Source: Thermodesulfobacteriota bacterium
Lineage (GTDB): Bacteria > Desulfobacterota_D > UBA1144 > Nemesobacterales > CSP1-2
Length of the DNA stretch: 44,561 nucleotides
Reading direction: 5' to 3'
NCBI GenBank assembly: GCA_036397855.1
Contig: DASWID010000130.1
Location: 1-44,561 of the forward strand
The number at the start of each line of letters is the position of its first letter. The stretch's first letter is position 1. The notes below the pieces were generated by a model, which did not search any database, was not told where the DNA came from, and was given only the letters and a program-made list of their open reading frames with translations. Positions 10,941-21,665 of this stretch are shown here, one piece after another. The translations under genes were made by a program, and so were the position numbers.

Positions 10941-11591
10941 TTATTTTATAATTTCCCCCGTCTTCTCACTCCATAAGAGGAGATCGAGCTCATCAAAATC
11001 AATTTCCAACAAAGCTGCTAATTTCTTCAATTTCCTCTCAATCCTCATATAACTAGACCTTGATGTAGGGGGTTTAGGGTCATCAATTAGCTCAAATTCG
11101 TGAATTGATCTCAGAATATGCTTATCGAGGATCGCGTATCCCCTAAAACCGATATTTCTCAAAAAGTGGCTTGCCTCTTTATAACCTATTCCTTTTATAC
11201 CTCTGTAATTCGCGAAAAAATCCCTCCTTTTTACTGGACCATTTAAATAAAGTATCAAATCCTTTAGTCTAAAATCGTAATCTTTCCTGAGCCATTCCCT
11301 TGTGTGTAATATATAATTAGCCCGGCTATTTGGAAACCTATGGACTCCCTTAAGCCTCCTCGAAAGTTCTTGAGAGTCTGCCCTCATCAGCACTCCTTTC
11401 ACCGATTCTACTGATTTGACAGCCATCCTTGCACTCGCACCGGCAGCAAATATGCAGAATGCAAGCTCTTCGAATATTTTTTCATCATCACCTTTCGCAA
11501 ATATATTTCGAAATTCACCGAGACGGTATTTGATTAGTTTTCTTTTTGCGACGTAACTACTCTTGAGTCTTAATACAAGATCATCATTCAT
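10941..11591 (-). CDS. ogg: N-glycosylase/DNA lyase, Ogg2 family (8-oxoguanine DNA glycosylase)
   Basis: Predicted bifunctional glycosylase that removes 8-oxoguanine and cuts the abasic site. The 216 residues carry the intact hairpin GIKGIGYKEASHFLRN, with catalytic lysine K138 and aspartate D156 (ILDKHILRS). The C-terminal ELDLLLWSEKTGEIIK is a family hallmark. It and the downstream paralogue share most of the pattern (for example EELxFCI and RRDFF), so they arose by tandem duplication and are probably co-transcribed leftward. It starts just beyond the 3' end of the MltD-like gene, with a 57-base gap. Confidence 0.9.
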   Translation of the reverse strand: MNDDLVLRLKSSYVAKRKLIKYRLGEFRNIFAKGDDEKIFEELAFCIFAAGASARMAVKSVESVKGVLMRADSQELSRRLKGVHRFPNSRANYILHTREWLRKDYDFRLKDLILYLNGPVKRRDFFANYRGIKGIGYKEASHFLRNIGFRGYAILDKHILRSIHEFELIDDPKPPTSRSSYMRIERKLKKLAALLEIDFDELDLLLWSEKTGEIIK

Positions 11592-11648
11592 ACAGGAAGT
11601 ATAATAGGAAGGAATAGATAAGATAAGACGATTTTGACACTAAAGATA

Positions 11649-13868
11649 CTAATCCATATTGATACTAAGCCTTTCACCCGCGACAAGTTTGGTAGTCTTG
11701 AGGTTGTTCCACTTTTTAAGGTCGGATACGGATACATCATATTGGCCTGCGATCTTCCAGAGGGTTTCACCCTTCCTGACACGATGGGAAACTGAACTGC
11801 GTGTTCTGGTAGGTGAATTGACAGCAACCCTCTTTCCATTTGGTATATTTAGTGCTTGGCCCACCCTTATTGTGGAACCCTTTAGACCGTTTGCTGATTT
11901 TATCGAGGCTACACTCACACCATGACCTACTGCTATCGTCCCCAGTGTATCCCCACTCTTAACCTTGTATTTTACTGGTGTACTACCGGCTGAACTCGAA
12001 TAACTGCGACCAGAGCCACCTGGTATCGTAAGCGTCTGACCTACCATTATTTTCGACCCACTGATATTGTTTGCAGACTTTACCGATGAGACGCTCACTC
12101 CATAACGTCTGGCGATTGTACCAATAGTGTCCCCACGGTTGACCTTGTACTTAACCGTTGCTTTGCTATCACTGGCGCTTCCAGTGCCCGAGCCATTAGT
12201 ACCGGGAATTCTAATGGTCTGACCAGCCATTATAGTCGATCCCTTGATATTGTTTGCAGATTTTATAGAAGATACACTCACACCATGGCGTTCGGCGATT
12301 TTCCCTAATGTATCTCCCCTACTTACCCTGTACTTACCAGATGCGGTACTACTCGCAACATATTTTGGGGTTACGGCACCTGGTATGCCAAGAACCTGAC
12401 CTACAAATATCGTAGAACCCTTGAGGTTATTTGCTCTCTTGATTGTTGATATACCTACCTGGTGTCTTGCAGCTATTGCTCCAAGGGTATCGCCGCTATT
12501 GACCCTATATCTAACCGTAACCCTATCATTACTCGCATAACCATAATCACCACCGGGAGTATAGCCCCTGCCTGGTATAGTAAGAACCTGACCAACCGTG
12601 ATAGTTGACCCCCTTAAACTGTTTGCTTTTTTTATCGAGGACACACTGACATTGTAGCGGTTAGATATCTTACCGAGCGAGTCGCCCCTATTAACCCTGT
12701 ATCTTAGAGAATTACCAGAGCCCGAATAACCTATTGAGGCTATAGTCCTCAGCGATGAGATTTCTAACTGTCTAGAAGCTACGATCCTTCCATATCCAGG
12801 CGGGACCTTAATTTCATATAAGCCTCCAGGCGGAGTGACACCATGCATTAAATTAGGATTAAGTTCCATAAGGGTATAATTACTAGCGCCGATAATCCTC
12901 GCAATATCAGTAAGATTCTTTTGCGCTGGCACAGAAACCTTCTCGTATCTCAATGGCTCACTGTAATATATACCAGTAAAACCATACTTTTGAGGATCCT
13001 TTGCAATTATCAATGCTGCCATGAGCTTTGGAACATAATCCTGTGTTTCCTTCGGAAGGGCAAGATCTGAAATCAACCAATAATCATAGATATTATATGT
13101 ATCAATGGCTGCCTGAACCCTGTGTTCTCCACAATTATAACCTGCAGCGGCAAGTTCCCAAGACTGAAACATTTCATAGAGGTCACCGAGATAACTTGCA
13201 GCTGCAATAGTAGATTTTTCAGGATCCATTCTCTCATCAACCCATGAATCGACCCTGAGTCCATATCGTAATGCCGTAGGTCTTATAAATTGCCATGGTC
13301 CCACGGCAGCCGCGTGAGATTTTGCCCTGACGTTAAATCCACTCTCAATCATGGCTAGGTACACTAAGTCAGGTGGCAATCCCTTATTCTGCAAGATCTC
13401 AGACATCATTGGTATATACTGCCCAGATCTCTGAAGCCATTTCTCAAAAAACTTGCGACCCGATGTTTGAAAATAACCCATATAGTACGTGACCCTGGAA
13501 TTCATGACCACAGGTAACTGTTTCCTTTTGGGATCATACTCAGGGTAGTTTTCAAAAATCTCATCCCTGAGATAGAAGAAATAATAATAGGCTCTCCAAG
13601 TTTGAGAATTAGGTTCTAGAAGAAAAAAACGCGAATCCTTGTCTTTTACAAATAAATCCTCGCTTTCTGATGGAAGAGCGTATTTCCTCCCTAATGAATC
13701 CATTCCAAGAGGGACTTCTGATCCTTTCCCATTCGGAACTCCATACAGAGTAATTCCACTTGATAACGATGATTGATTATAGTTATTACGTGCACAACCA
13801 AATAGAATTAGTATTATGAGGCTTAGAACACAGGGATACCGTGAAAGCATTGGCACTCTTTTTATCAC
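11649..13868 (-). CDS. mltD: MltD-like lipoprotein lytic transglycosylase with six LysM repeats
   Basis: A murein lytic transglycosylase, predicted to be anchored in the outer membrane, that cleaves glycan strands. A lipoprotein signal ends in LFGC with the lipidated cysteine at C25. The SLT domain spans roughly residues 150-290, with catalytic E175 in AMIESGFN and the typical AVGPWQF and AAGYNCGEHRV. From about residue 390 to the end there are six LysM peptidoglycan-binding repeats of about 45 residues (YRVxxGDTLGxIA...GQxLxIPG), joined by Gly/Ser-rich linkers. That is more than most MltD proteins, and 739 residues is long for the family. An internal ATG at residue 7 is an alternative start. 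It diverges from tamA. Confidence 0.93.
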   Translation of the reverse strand: MIKRVPMLSRYPCVLSLIILILFGCARNNYNQSSLSSGITLYGVPNGKGSEVPLGMDSLGRKYALPSESEDLFVKDKDSRFFLLEPNSQTWRAYYYFFYLRDEIFENYPEYDPKRKQLPVVMNSRVTYYMGYFQTSGRKFFEKWLQRSGQYIPMMSEILQNKGLPPDLVYLAMIESGFNVRAKSHAAAVGPWQFIRPTALRYGLRVDSWVDERMDPEKSTIAAASYLGDLYEMFQSWELAAAGYNCGEHRVQAAIDTYNIYDYWLISDLALPKETQDYVPKLMAALIIAKDPQKYGFTGIYYSEPLRYEKVSVPAQKNLTDIARIIGASNYTLMELNPNLMHGVTPPGGLYEIKVPPGYGRIVASRQLEISSLRTIASIGYSGSGNSLRYRVNRGDSLGKISNRYNVSVSSIKKANSLRGSTITVGQVLTIPGRGYTPGGDYGYASNDRVTVRYRVNSGDTLGAIAARHQVGISTIKRANNLKGSTIFVGQVLGIPGAVTPKYVASSTASGKYRVSRGDTLGKIAERHGVSVSSIKSANNIKGSTIMAGQTIRIPGTNGSGTGSASDSKATVKYKVNRGDTIGTIARRYGVSVSSVKSANNISGSKIMVGQTLTIPGGSGRSYSSSAGSTPVKYKVKSGDTLGTIAVGHGVSVASIKSANGLKGSTIRVGQALNIPNGKRVAVNSPTRTRSSVSHRVRKGETLWKIAGQYDVSVSDLKKWNNLKTTKLVAGERLSINMD

Positions 13869-14040
13869 ATATTAAATAGTATGTCAACCATTTTTTTAAG
13901 AATTTGATAAAGAAAGTGAAAAAATCATTCAACTCTCGCCGGAGATTTAAGAGAAACAGCTCAATAGGTTGATATAATTTATTATCCTGAGCCATCCAAA
14001 ATTCTATCTTTTTCATTTATCTTGAATCTTAAAGTCAACT

Positions 14041-15939
14041 ATGGATAATTTAGATTCGACTTTGAGAATTTTAGACTCAAACACTCGTGGTTGTGTTCCT
14101 TTAATGTACAAACTACTGAGAAATCCTATTTTACTAACGATATTTTTTTATAATATCTCTTTATTTTCAAATAACTCCTTCGCCGAAAATAACTCTCTTA
14201 ACAATGACTCTGAAGTAATTAGAATTTCAGGAATTAAAATTGAAGGTGCTAAGGCTATTTCCGCAAAAAAAATTAAAGAAAGTATAGCAACCGAGTTTCC
14301 TTCGTTAAAGCCATGGATAAAAAAACCCGAGTTTGATGAAGAAGTCCTGAAAGATGACATGCTTCGAATTAAATCCCTGTATGCGAACAATGGATATTAT
14401 GATGCGACAGCAGAATACAAATTAAAGTTAAATGAAAAGGAAAACAATGTAGATATCACAATCATCATTAAAGAGGGAGAACATGTCATCGTTACCGTAT
14501 TAGAATTTGATTATAAAGAACAAGTTGACGATAAAACCAAAAAACTGATTTTAAAATCGGTACCGCTGAAGATAAATAAGGCATTTTCAGCAAAAGACTA
14601 CGAAGCAACGAAGGATGTTATATCGGAACACTTATCTGATGATGGATACCCAAAGGCGGAAATCAAGGGTGAGGCACTCGTAAACAGAAAGGGAAAATGG
14701 GCAAAGGTTAGTTATAAAATTAACCCTGGACCACTTTACAGATTCGGTTCAATAAGGATCGAAGGTAACGAAAAAGCAAAAAAATCATTAATCGAGAGGG
14801 AGATCTTATATAAAAATGGCGAGATATACTCCGAACAGAAAATAGACGATACACAGAGCAAGATATTTCAATTAGGTGTATTTAGATCAGTGCTCATAGA
14901 TACGAATTTTAATGAAGAAAATAAGACCGCAGATACCTTAATCAGATTGTCGGAGAGAGATTTTGGAACAGTGAAAATAGGTGGAGGATTTGGTACTGAG
15001 GATAAGTTAAGAGGGCAAATCGTTTGGACTCAGAGAAATTTATTTGGCAGTGGAAGAACTCTTCAAACATCTGCTAAAGCCTCATTTATAACTCAAAGGT
15101 TCCAAACGGAATTGATTCAACCGTATATAGTTGGCAGAAATTCGGCGCTCTCCACAAGTCTTAATATAGCTAGAGACGACGTACCAAGCTTTGAAGGCAC
15201 AACACTTCTTAGCGCGACTACGGTGAGAAAAAGTTTTAAAAGAAAATACAGTACATTTGGGTCTTTTAATATACAATACGCAAAGATTGACAGCAGTACA
15301 ACTAGGACACCCCAAGAACAGAGCAGTGATAACGTCTTTCTAACATTTTTCAACTTCGGATTTGATAGAATTACGACCGATAACGCACTAAACCCCACAA
15401 GGGGGACATCATTGTCTGTAGGTCTAGAATCGTCATTCAGAGCACTCGCTTCTGATGTAAATTACTTAAAGGGTATAATCGACCTCAGAGGTTATAAGAC
15501 TATTTCAGATATAGTTTTTGCAAAAAGGCTCAGTCTCGGGGTAATTCAACCATTTGGATCTACGGGCACATTCGATGTGCCGATATTCAAAAGATTTTTT
15601 GCAGGTGGTAGCACCAGCATGAGGGGATTTCCTTTCCAAAAGCTTGGCCCTCTTGCCAGGAACGATGATCCACTTGGAGGAAATTCGTTCCTCATCGGAA
15701 GCTTCGAGGCAAGATATCCAATTTACAAGGGTCTCGGCGGGGCGGTTTTTTTCGATTATGGAAACGTCTATGCAAGGCAATGGAACTTTAAACTAGGTGA
15801 GATGAAATACGCACCGGGTGCCGGTCTGAGGTATGACACCATAATTGGACCGGTCAGATTTGATGTTGGTTATGCACTCAACCCTGAGCCAGGGATCAAG
15901 AGGGTTCAGTTTTGGATCAGCATAGGTCAGGCATTCTGA
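14041..15939 (+). CDS. tamA: Outer-membrane Omp85-family protein, TamA-like
   Basis: An Omp85 barrel that, with the inner-membrane protein TamB encoded just downstream, is expected to serve envelope lipid transport or outer-membrane assembly. There are three POTRA-like modules at about residues 60-310, then a C-terminal 16-strand barrel. The loop-6 (V/M)RGF motif is seen near residue 530 (STSMRGFPF) and the chain ends in the aromatic SIGQAF. The signal peptide (KLLRNPILLTIFFYNISLF...SFA) begins only at residue 22, so the true start is probably the ATG at 14104. BamA is the main alternative; three rather than five POTRAs and the tamB neighbour favour TamA. Confidence 0.88.
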   Translation: MDNLDSTLRILDSNTRGCVPLMYKLLRNPILLTIFFYNISLFSNNSFAENNSLNNDSEVIRISGIKIEGAKAISAKKIKESIATEFPSLKPWIKKPEFDEEVLKDDMLRIKSLYANNGYYDATAEYKLKLNEKENNVDITIIIKEGEHVIVTVLEFDYKEQVDDKTKKLILKSVPLKINKAFSAKDYEATKDVISEHLSDDGYPKAEIKGEALVNRKGKWAKVSYKINPGPLYRFGSIRIEGNEKAKKSLIEREILYKNGEIYSEQKIDDTQSKIFQLGVFRSVLIDTNFNEENKTADTLIRLSERDFGTVKIGGGFGTEDKLRGQIVWTQRNLFGSGRTLQTSAKASFITQRFQTELIQPYIVGRNSALSTSLNIARDDVPSFEGTTLLSATTVRKSFKRKYSTFGSFNIQYAKIDSSTTRTPQEQSSDNVFLTFFNFGFDRITTDNALNPTRGTSLSVGLESSFRALASDVNYLKGIIDLRGYKTISDIVFAKRLSLGVIQPFGSTGTFDVPIFKRFFAGGSTSMRGFPFQKLGPLARNDDPLGGNSFLIGSFEARYPIYKGLGGAVFFDYGNVYARQWNFKLGEMKYAPGAGLRYDTIIGPVRFDVGYALNPEPGIKRVQFWISIGQAF

Positions 15940-16034
15940 ACAAATAGATAAAAAATCCGAATCTTGCAAGAAAATCTCTAATCAAAAAGCTATTCAACGA
16001 TTGATTTCATGTTAAACTTCAAGTCAGATTTAAG

Positions 16035-19000
16035 ATGCGTTCAAAAATCCTGACGACAATTGGCATATTCTTTTTATGCTTGATCATTTTATTTATTGGT
16101 TTCCTTATATTTACTCAAACAGATTTTTTCAGAGACACTATTAAAAAAGCTGCGGAAAGGGCCGTAAGTTCTATCACGAATCAGAAATTCACCATTGGCA
16201 GGATCGAAGGAAACCTTTTTAATAGAATTAATGTTAAAGATATTAAATTCTCAATCGAAAATGAACCGTTTGTCTATATAGCAGAGCTCTCGGTCGACTA
16301 TTCACTCCCGATAATTCTCGATAGATTTATGTCATTCAGCAAGGTGATACCCGTGAATGACATTCGGATAAGTGGATTAGATGTAAACCTAATACAATAC
16401 AGAGACGGCAATTGGAACTTCCAAACCCTTGTTTCGGAAAAGGAAAAGGCGGTAGATGAAAAAGATGTAAAAAAGGAAGATGTCCAAACTAACTGGAGCA
16501 TCATCCTTTCGAACTTTTCACTTAGAAACGCCAATATAAAAATTGACGAACGTGGAAAAAACGAAGTCGCGAATATTGACATTCGTGAATTAGAGCTCGC
16601 CGTAAAGTTATTAGGCATTACCAAAAAAATTGAACTCGAATTGAAAAAGGCAAATGTAAATGCACCCAAACAACATATCGAACTGAAAGAGCTATCGGCA
16701 AATGCCTTATATTCGAAAGAAAAGGCAAGCATAGAAAACCTAAAGGGAATAATAAACGGAGCGAAAGTTAATTTCGATGGAGAGGCAATAAATCTCAAGC
16801 AGCCTGAATTTAGATTTCAGGCCTCCGCCTATGGTTACAATTTCGAAAAGATAGGTGCTATAAACGCAGAAATAGAGGGTTCAGGGAAGTATATAAGCCC
16901 CGAGAACTTCGATGCTGAGATAAAAATAAATGTGCCGGAATCAAAGATTTTCGAAAGAAAGGTTCGGGGCTCGATTGAAAAAATTAAAATGAGCGGTACC
17001 GATATTACGATAAATAATGCAAACGTCAAAACTGAATTTGGAGAGGCGAAATTCAGTGGCAATGCTGACCTAAAAAGATTATTGGCCAAGCATGGAACAA
17101 ACGACTTTGGCGTTAAACTCTCTTTGCAAGATATAAGCACATCCGAAGTACTCACAACATTGGACAGAAAAATAAAAAAATGGCCAGATATATTAAAGAA
17201 CGATCTTAGTGCAACTCTTAATACTAGTCTAAATATCGAGGGGTCTTGGAAGGAGCTTGATGACTTTAAAGTTAAAGCCACTACAGAGCGTTTGACCATA
17301 AATGGCAACAGCCTGGGCGAGATTGAAACAAAAGGGACGGTAGAAGTTACAAGGTTGAATGTCAAATTGGATTTGGTTTCATCTCTGAAGAATATAGATG
17401 TGGCATCTGTATTAGTTCAGGAGAATCTCAAAAGCAACATAACTGCGAACCTAGCAACTAAAGAGTCAATACCCATTAAAGGAGCCTTCTTTGATAATTT
17501 TGTAGCAAGCGTAAAGGGAGAGTTTCTTCCATCAAGCTTTTCAGGTTTAAGAATATCGGATGGAAAGATAGATGCGGTCTATAGCGATAATACATTGGAT
17601 GTCCAAACACTTTTTTTAAACTCAGACTCCTTCACATTCAAGACAACAGGGGCAAAGGTAAAAGGTAAAGGTGTGGATTTGGGATATGAATTAAAGGTCA
17701 ATAATCTGAACCTTGTTTCAGAATTCGTTCCCAATGCTAACTTCAAGGGCACACTAAAGGCGCAAGGGAAGGTTCAAGGGAAGATAAACAGACCAAAAGT
17801 TACAGTTTCAGCAGATGTTTCCGATTTTGAGTTCGACGAAAAATACAAAGCGAAATCTATAGAACTCAGGGGTAAGGGAAGTTTAGATCTAAATAACCCC
17901 AATCTTGATGCAGAGATAACAATCAATAAAATTTCAATCAAAGACAATAATTTTGAAAGCATCAATCTTCTTGCAAAAAGCATCGGAAAGGACATTACGG
18001 CGGAAATCTCTATCATAGAAGACGCTGTCCGACAATATCAGGTTGATCTGAAACTGAAAGACCTTAAATCCAAAGAAAAGAAAATAGAAATGGGCAAACT
18101 AGAGCTAAATCTTGATGATAAGGTTCTAAAAAATAGAGAAATTATATTAATTACTATAGCACCAAAAAAACTTATCGTAGACAAATTTAACATTCACTAT
18201 AACAATAGCTCAGCTATTGCCAACGGACTCTTGGTTTTTAATGGCATGATTAACGCTGATTTAAATGTAAGTAATCTAAATCTTGATGAAATTTCGGGCG
18301 TCCTGCAACTTGAACCTCCATTAAAAGGCATTGCTTCCGCAAACATTGCAATGAATGGAACAGTAGATGCATTAACTATCAAAGCAAATGTTAATACTCA
18401 AAACCTTGCTTATAGTAAGTTTGAAAGCGACAACACTAACTTGAATATCAATTACCTGGATAAAAGACTCGAGCTCAAATTTGAAATTGTTAAAGACAAA
18501 AGAGAAATCTTTTCGGCAAACGGCATAATCAATGCAGATCTTAATTTAAAAAACATAGTCCCTAACATTAAAAGAGGTACTTTGAACTTCAAAATAAGTT
18601 CAAACGGGGTTGACCTAAGTCCACTCGCTGGTCTAATTGAAGAGATCAAACAAATAAGTGGAATTCTAATCGCTGATTTAACTGTCACGGGAAGCGTGGA
18701 GCTTCCCAGCATGAATGGCCGGTTAAAGCTTGAAGATGTTGATTTAAGGTTACATTCGCTCAGAAATGAATTTAAAATCGTCAGTTCACTTATCGAATTC
18801 CAGGGACAAAAGGGTTTGCTAAGATCTGCTGAAATATTATCAGACGGAGGTAAAGGCACATTTAGCGGTGAAATTGACCTTGATACACTCTCATATACCA
18901 TCAATGGAACCCTGGATGATCTTCTAATCAAGCCGAAAGCTGTTTCCGCAAACATCGATGGAAACATTGAACTCAAGGGAAGCAAAGGGAAAATAAGTAT

Positions 19001-19874
19001 TGAGGCTGACTTAAAAATTCCGAGGGCACGGATTATCATTCCTGATGAGCCAAAAAAAAAGTTGCCAGAAATCAAATTCGTAGATGAAGATGAGAAAGAG
19101 GAGTTTGTCATTCAGGACACCAAGGAAACAGATTTTTTTGAAGACAATGTCGCGATGGATGTTCAAGCATCCATTCCCCGGAACACATGGGTAAAGGGGA
19201 GAGGTGCAAACATCGAAATAAAGGGGACATTCGATATCAAAAAGGAATACGGTGGACATATTAAAATATTCGGTACTGCAAACACAGTTCGAGGAAGTTA
19301 TAAAATTTTGGGAAAGCTATTTACAATTCGGCGAGGAACTGTGAGTTTTCGCGGACAGGATGAAATCAATCCTTTACTCGATATCCAGGCTCTTTATGAG
19401 GTATCAAATGTAAACGCATTCATTAATATCGTTGGTACTGCCAAGAAACCTGAAATAAAGTTCAGCAGTGATCCTCCTATGCAAGAATCCGATATTTTAT
19501 CTTATATCGTATTTGGTACTTCTACCGATAAGATCGGCTCGGGTGAGAGAAACTCACTGCAGGGCATTGCAACAGGAATTGCAGGAGGCATAGCGGTAAA
19601 TGAACTCAAGGGCGTCCTTGGCGAGGATTTATCGCCGGATGTTTTGAGAATCGGTAGCGGACAGGGCGGGACCGAAATCGAAGTAGGGAAGTACTTAACA
19701 GAAAACTTGTATGTTTCGTATCAAAGAGGCTCGCAGGACTCTGCACTTGGAACTAGCACCCTTACCACCGATTGGGTTTTTATCGAATATGAAATTTTTG
19801 ATTTTTTAACATTGGATAGTCAAGTTGGCGGTGAGAATTCAGGTGCAGATTTATTTTATAATTTCAACTTCTGA
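16035..19874 (+). CDS. tamB: Translocation/assembly module protein TamB
   Basis: A very long AsmA/VPS13-like periplasm-spanning protein thought to form a lipid-conducting groove between inner and outer membranes. At 1,279 residues it is close to E. coli TamB (about 1,260). There is an N-terminal membrane anchor at residues 5-28, then a beta-rich, low-complexity body. The conserved C-terminal DUF490 region shows ILSYIVFGTSTD, the KYLTENLYVSYQRG stretch and a terminal aromatic FYNFNF. It lies 95 bases after tamA on the same strand, the usual tamAB pairing. It is unusually lysine- and asparagine-rich, which fits the AT-rich genome. Confidence 0.92.
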   Translation: MRSKILTTIGIFFLCLIILFIGFLIFTQTDFFRDTIKKAAERAVSSITNQKFTIGRIEGNLFNRINVKDIKFSIENEPFVYIAELSVDYSLPIILDRFMSFSKVIPVNDIRISGLDVNLIQYRDGNWNFQTLVSEKEKAVDEKDVKKEDVQTNWSIILSNFSLRNANIKIDERGKNEVANIDIRELELAVKLLGITKKIELELKKANVNAPKQHIELKELSANALYSKEKASIENLKGIINGAKVNFDGEAINLKQPEFRFQASAYGYNFEKIGAINAEIEGSGKYISPENFDAEIKINVPESKIFERKVRGSIEKIKMSGTDITINNANVKTEFGEAKFSGNADLKRLLAKHGTNDFGVKLSLQDISTSEVLTTLDRKIKKWPDILKNDLSATLNTSLNIEGSWKELDDFKVKATTERLTINGNSLGEIETKGTVEVTRLNVKLDLVSSLKNIDVASVLVQENLKSNITANLATKESIPIKGAFFDNFVASVKGEFLPSSFSGLRISDGKIDAVYSDNTLDVQTLFLNSDSFTFKTTGAKVKGKGVDLGYELKVNNLNLVSEFVPNANFKGTLKAQGKVQGKINRPKVTVSADVSDFEFDEKYKAKSIELRGKGSLDLNNPNLDAEITINKISIKDNNFESINLLAKSIGKDITAEISIIEDAVRQYQVDLKLKDLKSKEKKIEMGKLELNLDDKVLKNREIILITIAPKKLIVDKFNIHYNNSSAIANGLLVFNGMINADLNVSNLNLDEISGVLQLEPPLKGIASANIAMNGTVDALTIKANVNTQNLAYSKFESDNTNLNINYLDKRLELKFEIVKDKREIFSANGIINADLNLKNIVPNIKRGTLNFKISSNGVDLSPLAGLIEEIKQISGILIADLTVTGSVELPSMNGRLKLEDVDLRLHSLRNEFKIVSSLIEFQGQKGLLRSAEILSDGGKGTFSGEIDLDTLSYTINGTLDDLLIKPKAVSANIDGNIELKGSKGKISIEADLKIPRARIIIPDEPKKKLPEIKFVDEDEKEEFVIQDTKETDFFEDNVAMDVQASIPRNTWVKGRGANIEIKGTFDIKKEYGGHIKIFGTANTVRGSYKILGKLFTIRRGTVSFRGQDEINPLLDIQALYEVSNVNAFINIVGTAKKPEIKFSSDPPMQESDILSYIVFGTSTDKIGSGERNSLQGIATGIAGGIAVNELKGVLGEDLSPDVLRIGSGQGGTEIEVGKYLTENLYVSYQRGSQDSALGTSTLTTDWVFIEYEIFDFLTLDSQVGGENSGADLFYNFNF

Positions 19875-19927
19875 CCAATAATTAAGATTATATCTATTTA
19901 ATTTTGGTGTAGATCTAACTGTAACTA

Positions 19928-21124
19928 CTAGATACTATTTGATAATACCTTTCTAATCCCCCTGACAGCCTGCATTATACGTTGCTCATTCTCAACAAGG
20001 GCAAACCTCACAAAACCCTCACCATATGTTCCAAAGCCGATACCCGGGGATACAGCAACTTTTGCCTGCTCAATTAGCAACTTAGAGAATTCAAGAGAAC
20101 CAATTTTTTTAAATCTCTCAGGAATCTCTGCCCATACGAACATCGTTCCCTTTGGTTTTGCAATTTCCCACCCGGATCGTGTAAGACCCTCAATAAGCTT
20201 ATCCCTCCTCAACTTATATCTCTCTCTAATCTGATTAACGCAATCCTGTGGGCCATTCAATGCCAAAATCCCAGCAATTTGAATCGGTTGAAAAATACCA
20301 TAGTCGAGATAACTTTTAACCCTCTTTAGAGCAGATATTACTTGAGAATTTCCCACCATAAAACCAACTCGCCACCCAGGCATGCTATAGCTCTTTGAAA
20401 GCGAATAGAATTCCACACCTACCTCTTTTGCACCAGGTGCTTCAAGAAAGCTTGGAGCCTTGTATCCATCAAAACATAGATCAGCATAAGCAAAATCGTG
20501 AACGACAATCAATCCAAATTCCCTAGCGAGTTCTGTGATATCTTTAAAGAAATTGAGGTCCACAACACGGGTGGTTGGATTGTTGGGAAAAGATATTATC
20601 AATACCTTGGGTTTAGGCCAAACCTCTCTAACAGTTTGGTCTATAGACTCAATAAAATCCTGACCTTCTATAAGAGGCACGCTTTGAACTTCTCCCCTAG
20701 CAATTATTACCGAATATGAATGAATCGGGTAAGACGGATTGGGGACTATTACTGTATCTCCAGGTGCGATAATAGAAAGAATCAAATGAGAAATACCCTC
20801 TTTTGAGCCAATTGTTACGACTGCTTCAGACTCAGGATCGAGAGCAACCCCATAGTTTCTCTTATACCAATTACAGATAGCAAGTCTCAATTTTGGGATA
20901 CCCGCAGAAGCAGAGTACCGGTGATTTTTGGGACTCCGCGAAGCCTCAACTAGTTTATCAACTATGTGCTTTGGGGTTGGTTGATCGGGATTGCCCATCC
21001 CCATATCTATGATATCTTCTCCCCTTGCCCGCGCCTTCGATTTAATATCATTTACAATTGCAAACACATAGGGGGGCAGCCTTTGAATTAGAGAAAATTC
21101 TTCAACTGTATCCTGCATAAGCAC
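19928..21124 (-). CDS. alaC: PLP-dependent aminotransferase, AlaC-like (alanine transaminase)
   Basis: A class I/II aminotransferase that most resembles the glutamate-pyruvate transaminase AlaC (YfdZ), which links alanine to the glutamate pool. Of 398 residues, the PLP lysine is K244 in [15 protein letters not shown]; the cofactor-contact motifs [17 protein letters not shown] and VVHDFAYAD are all present. MGNPDQPTP near the N-terminus is typical of the AlaC/LL-diaminopimelate aminotransferase group. The second ATG at residue 3 may be the real start. It converges with tamB and has no biosynthetic neighbours, so the exact substrate is inferred. An alanine dehydrogenase also lies in this window. 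Confidence 0.88.
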   Translation of the reverse strand: MLMQDTVEEFSLIQRLPPYVFAIVNDIKSKARARGEDIIDMGMGNPDQPTPKHIVDKLVEASRSPKNHRYSASAGIPKLRLAICNWYKRNYGVALDPESEAVVTIGSKEGISHLILSIIAPGDTVIVPNPSYPIHSYSVIIARGEVQSVPLIEGQDFIESIDQTVREVWPKPKVLIISFPNNPTTRVVDLNFFKDITELAREFGLIVVHDFAYADLCFDGYKAPSFLEAPGAKEVGVEFYSLSKSYSMPGWRVGFMVGNSQVISALKRVKSYLDYGIFQPIQIAGILALNGPQDCVNQIRERYKLRRDKLIEGLTRSGWEIAKPKGTMFVWAEIPERFKKIGSLEFSKLLIEQAKVAVSPGIGFGTYGEGFVRFALVENEQRIMQAVRGIRKVLSNSI

Positions 21125-21226
21125 TTACCATCTACAAATTAAATAATTTAATAATCTTATTATAATCACAAATAAACTCAAGAAACGTTGAAAAAACCTA
21201 TGATATTGTGTTAAATAAAGGCCGGT

Positions 21227-21601
21227 ATGATACTAAAATTGGTCTTGCTAATTTTTCTTCTTTCTGTTCAATTTTATCAAAATAAAAGTTTTGCTCTTGA
21301 GAATCATTCAAATATTGGACTTGCTTCCTGGTATGGGATCGAGTTTCAGGGAAAAATAACAGCCAGTGGAAGGCTCTTCGATATGCACAAATTTACAGCA
21401 GCCCACAAATTCTTACCATTCGGGACGATAGTTAAAGTTGTCAATCTACGTAACGGTAAGGAAGTCATTGTAAACATAATCGATAGAGGTCCATTTTCGA
21501 AAAAACGGATTATTGACCTCTCACATGCTGCTGCCAAGACTATCGGATTGGTGAAGAGGGGAATTGCAAGAGTAAAGATCGAAGTAATTTCTTCTCCATG
21601 A
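21227..21601 (+). CDS. RlpA-like double-psi beta-barrel protein, short form
   Basis: A 124-residue exported RlpA-family protein, related to septal lytic transglycosylases that cut peptidoglycan lacking stem peptides. It has a signal peptide (ILKLVLLIFLLSVQF...SFA) followed directly by the barrel. Motifs are GLASWYGIEFQG, the histidine in TAAHKFLPFGT, and the aspartate in DRGPF, the two residues linked to activity in this family. It lacks both a lipobox and a SPOR domain. It is followed 64 bases later by a full-length paralogue, so the two look like a tandem duplication with different anchoring. Confidence 0.9.
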   Translation: MILKLVLLIFLLSVQFYQNKSFALENHSNIGLASWYGIEFQGKITASGRLFDMHKFTAAHKFLPFGTIVKVVNLRNGKEVIVNIIDRGPFSKKRIIDLSHAAAKTIGLVKRGIARVKIEVISSP

Positions 21602-21665
21602 GTGAATATTCACAGATACTTTAGAAAGAATCTTCAAAATCATTTTTCATTATGATACAATCCTA

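Noticed and set aside
16298-19259. Long minus-strand frames opposite tamB
   Set aside because: Shadows created by the lysine/asparagine-rich tamB coding strand; serine/phenylalanine/leucine-rich with no domain.
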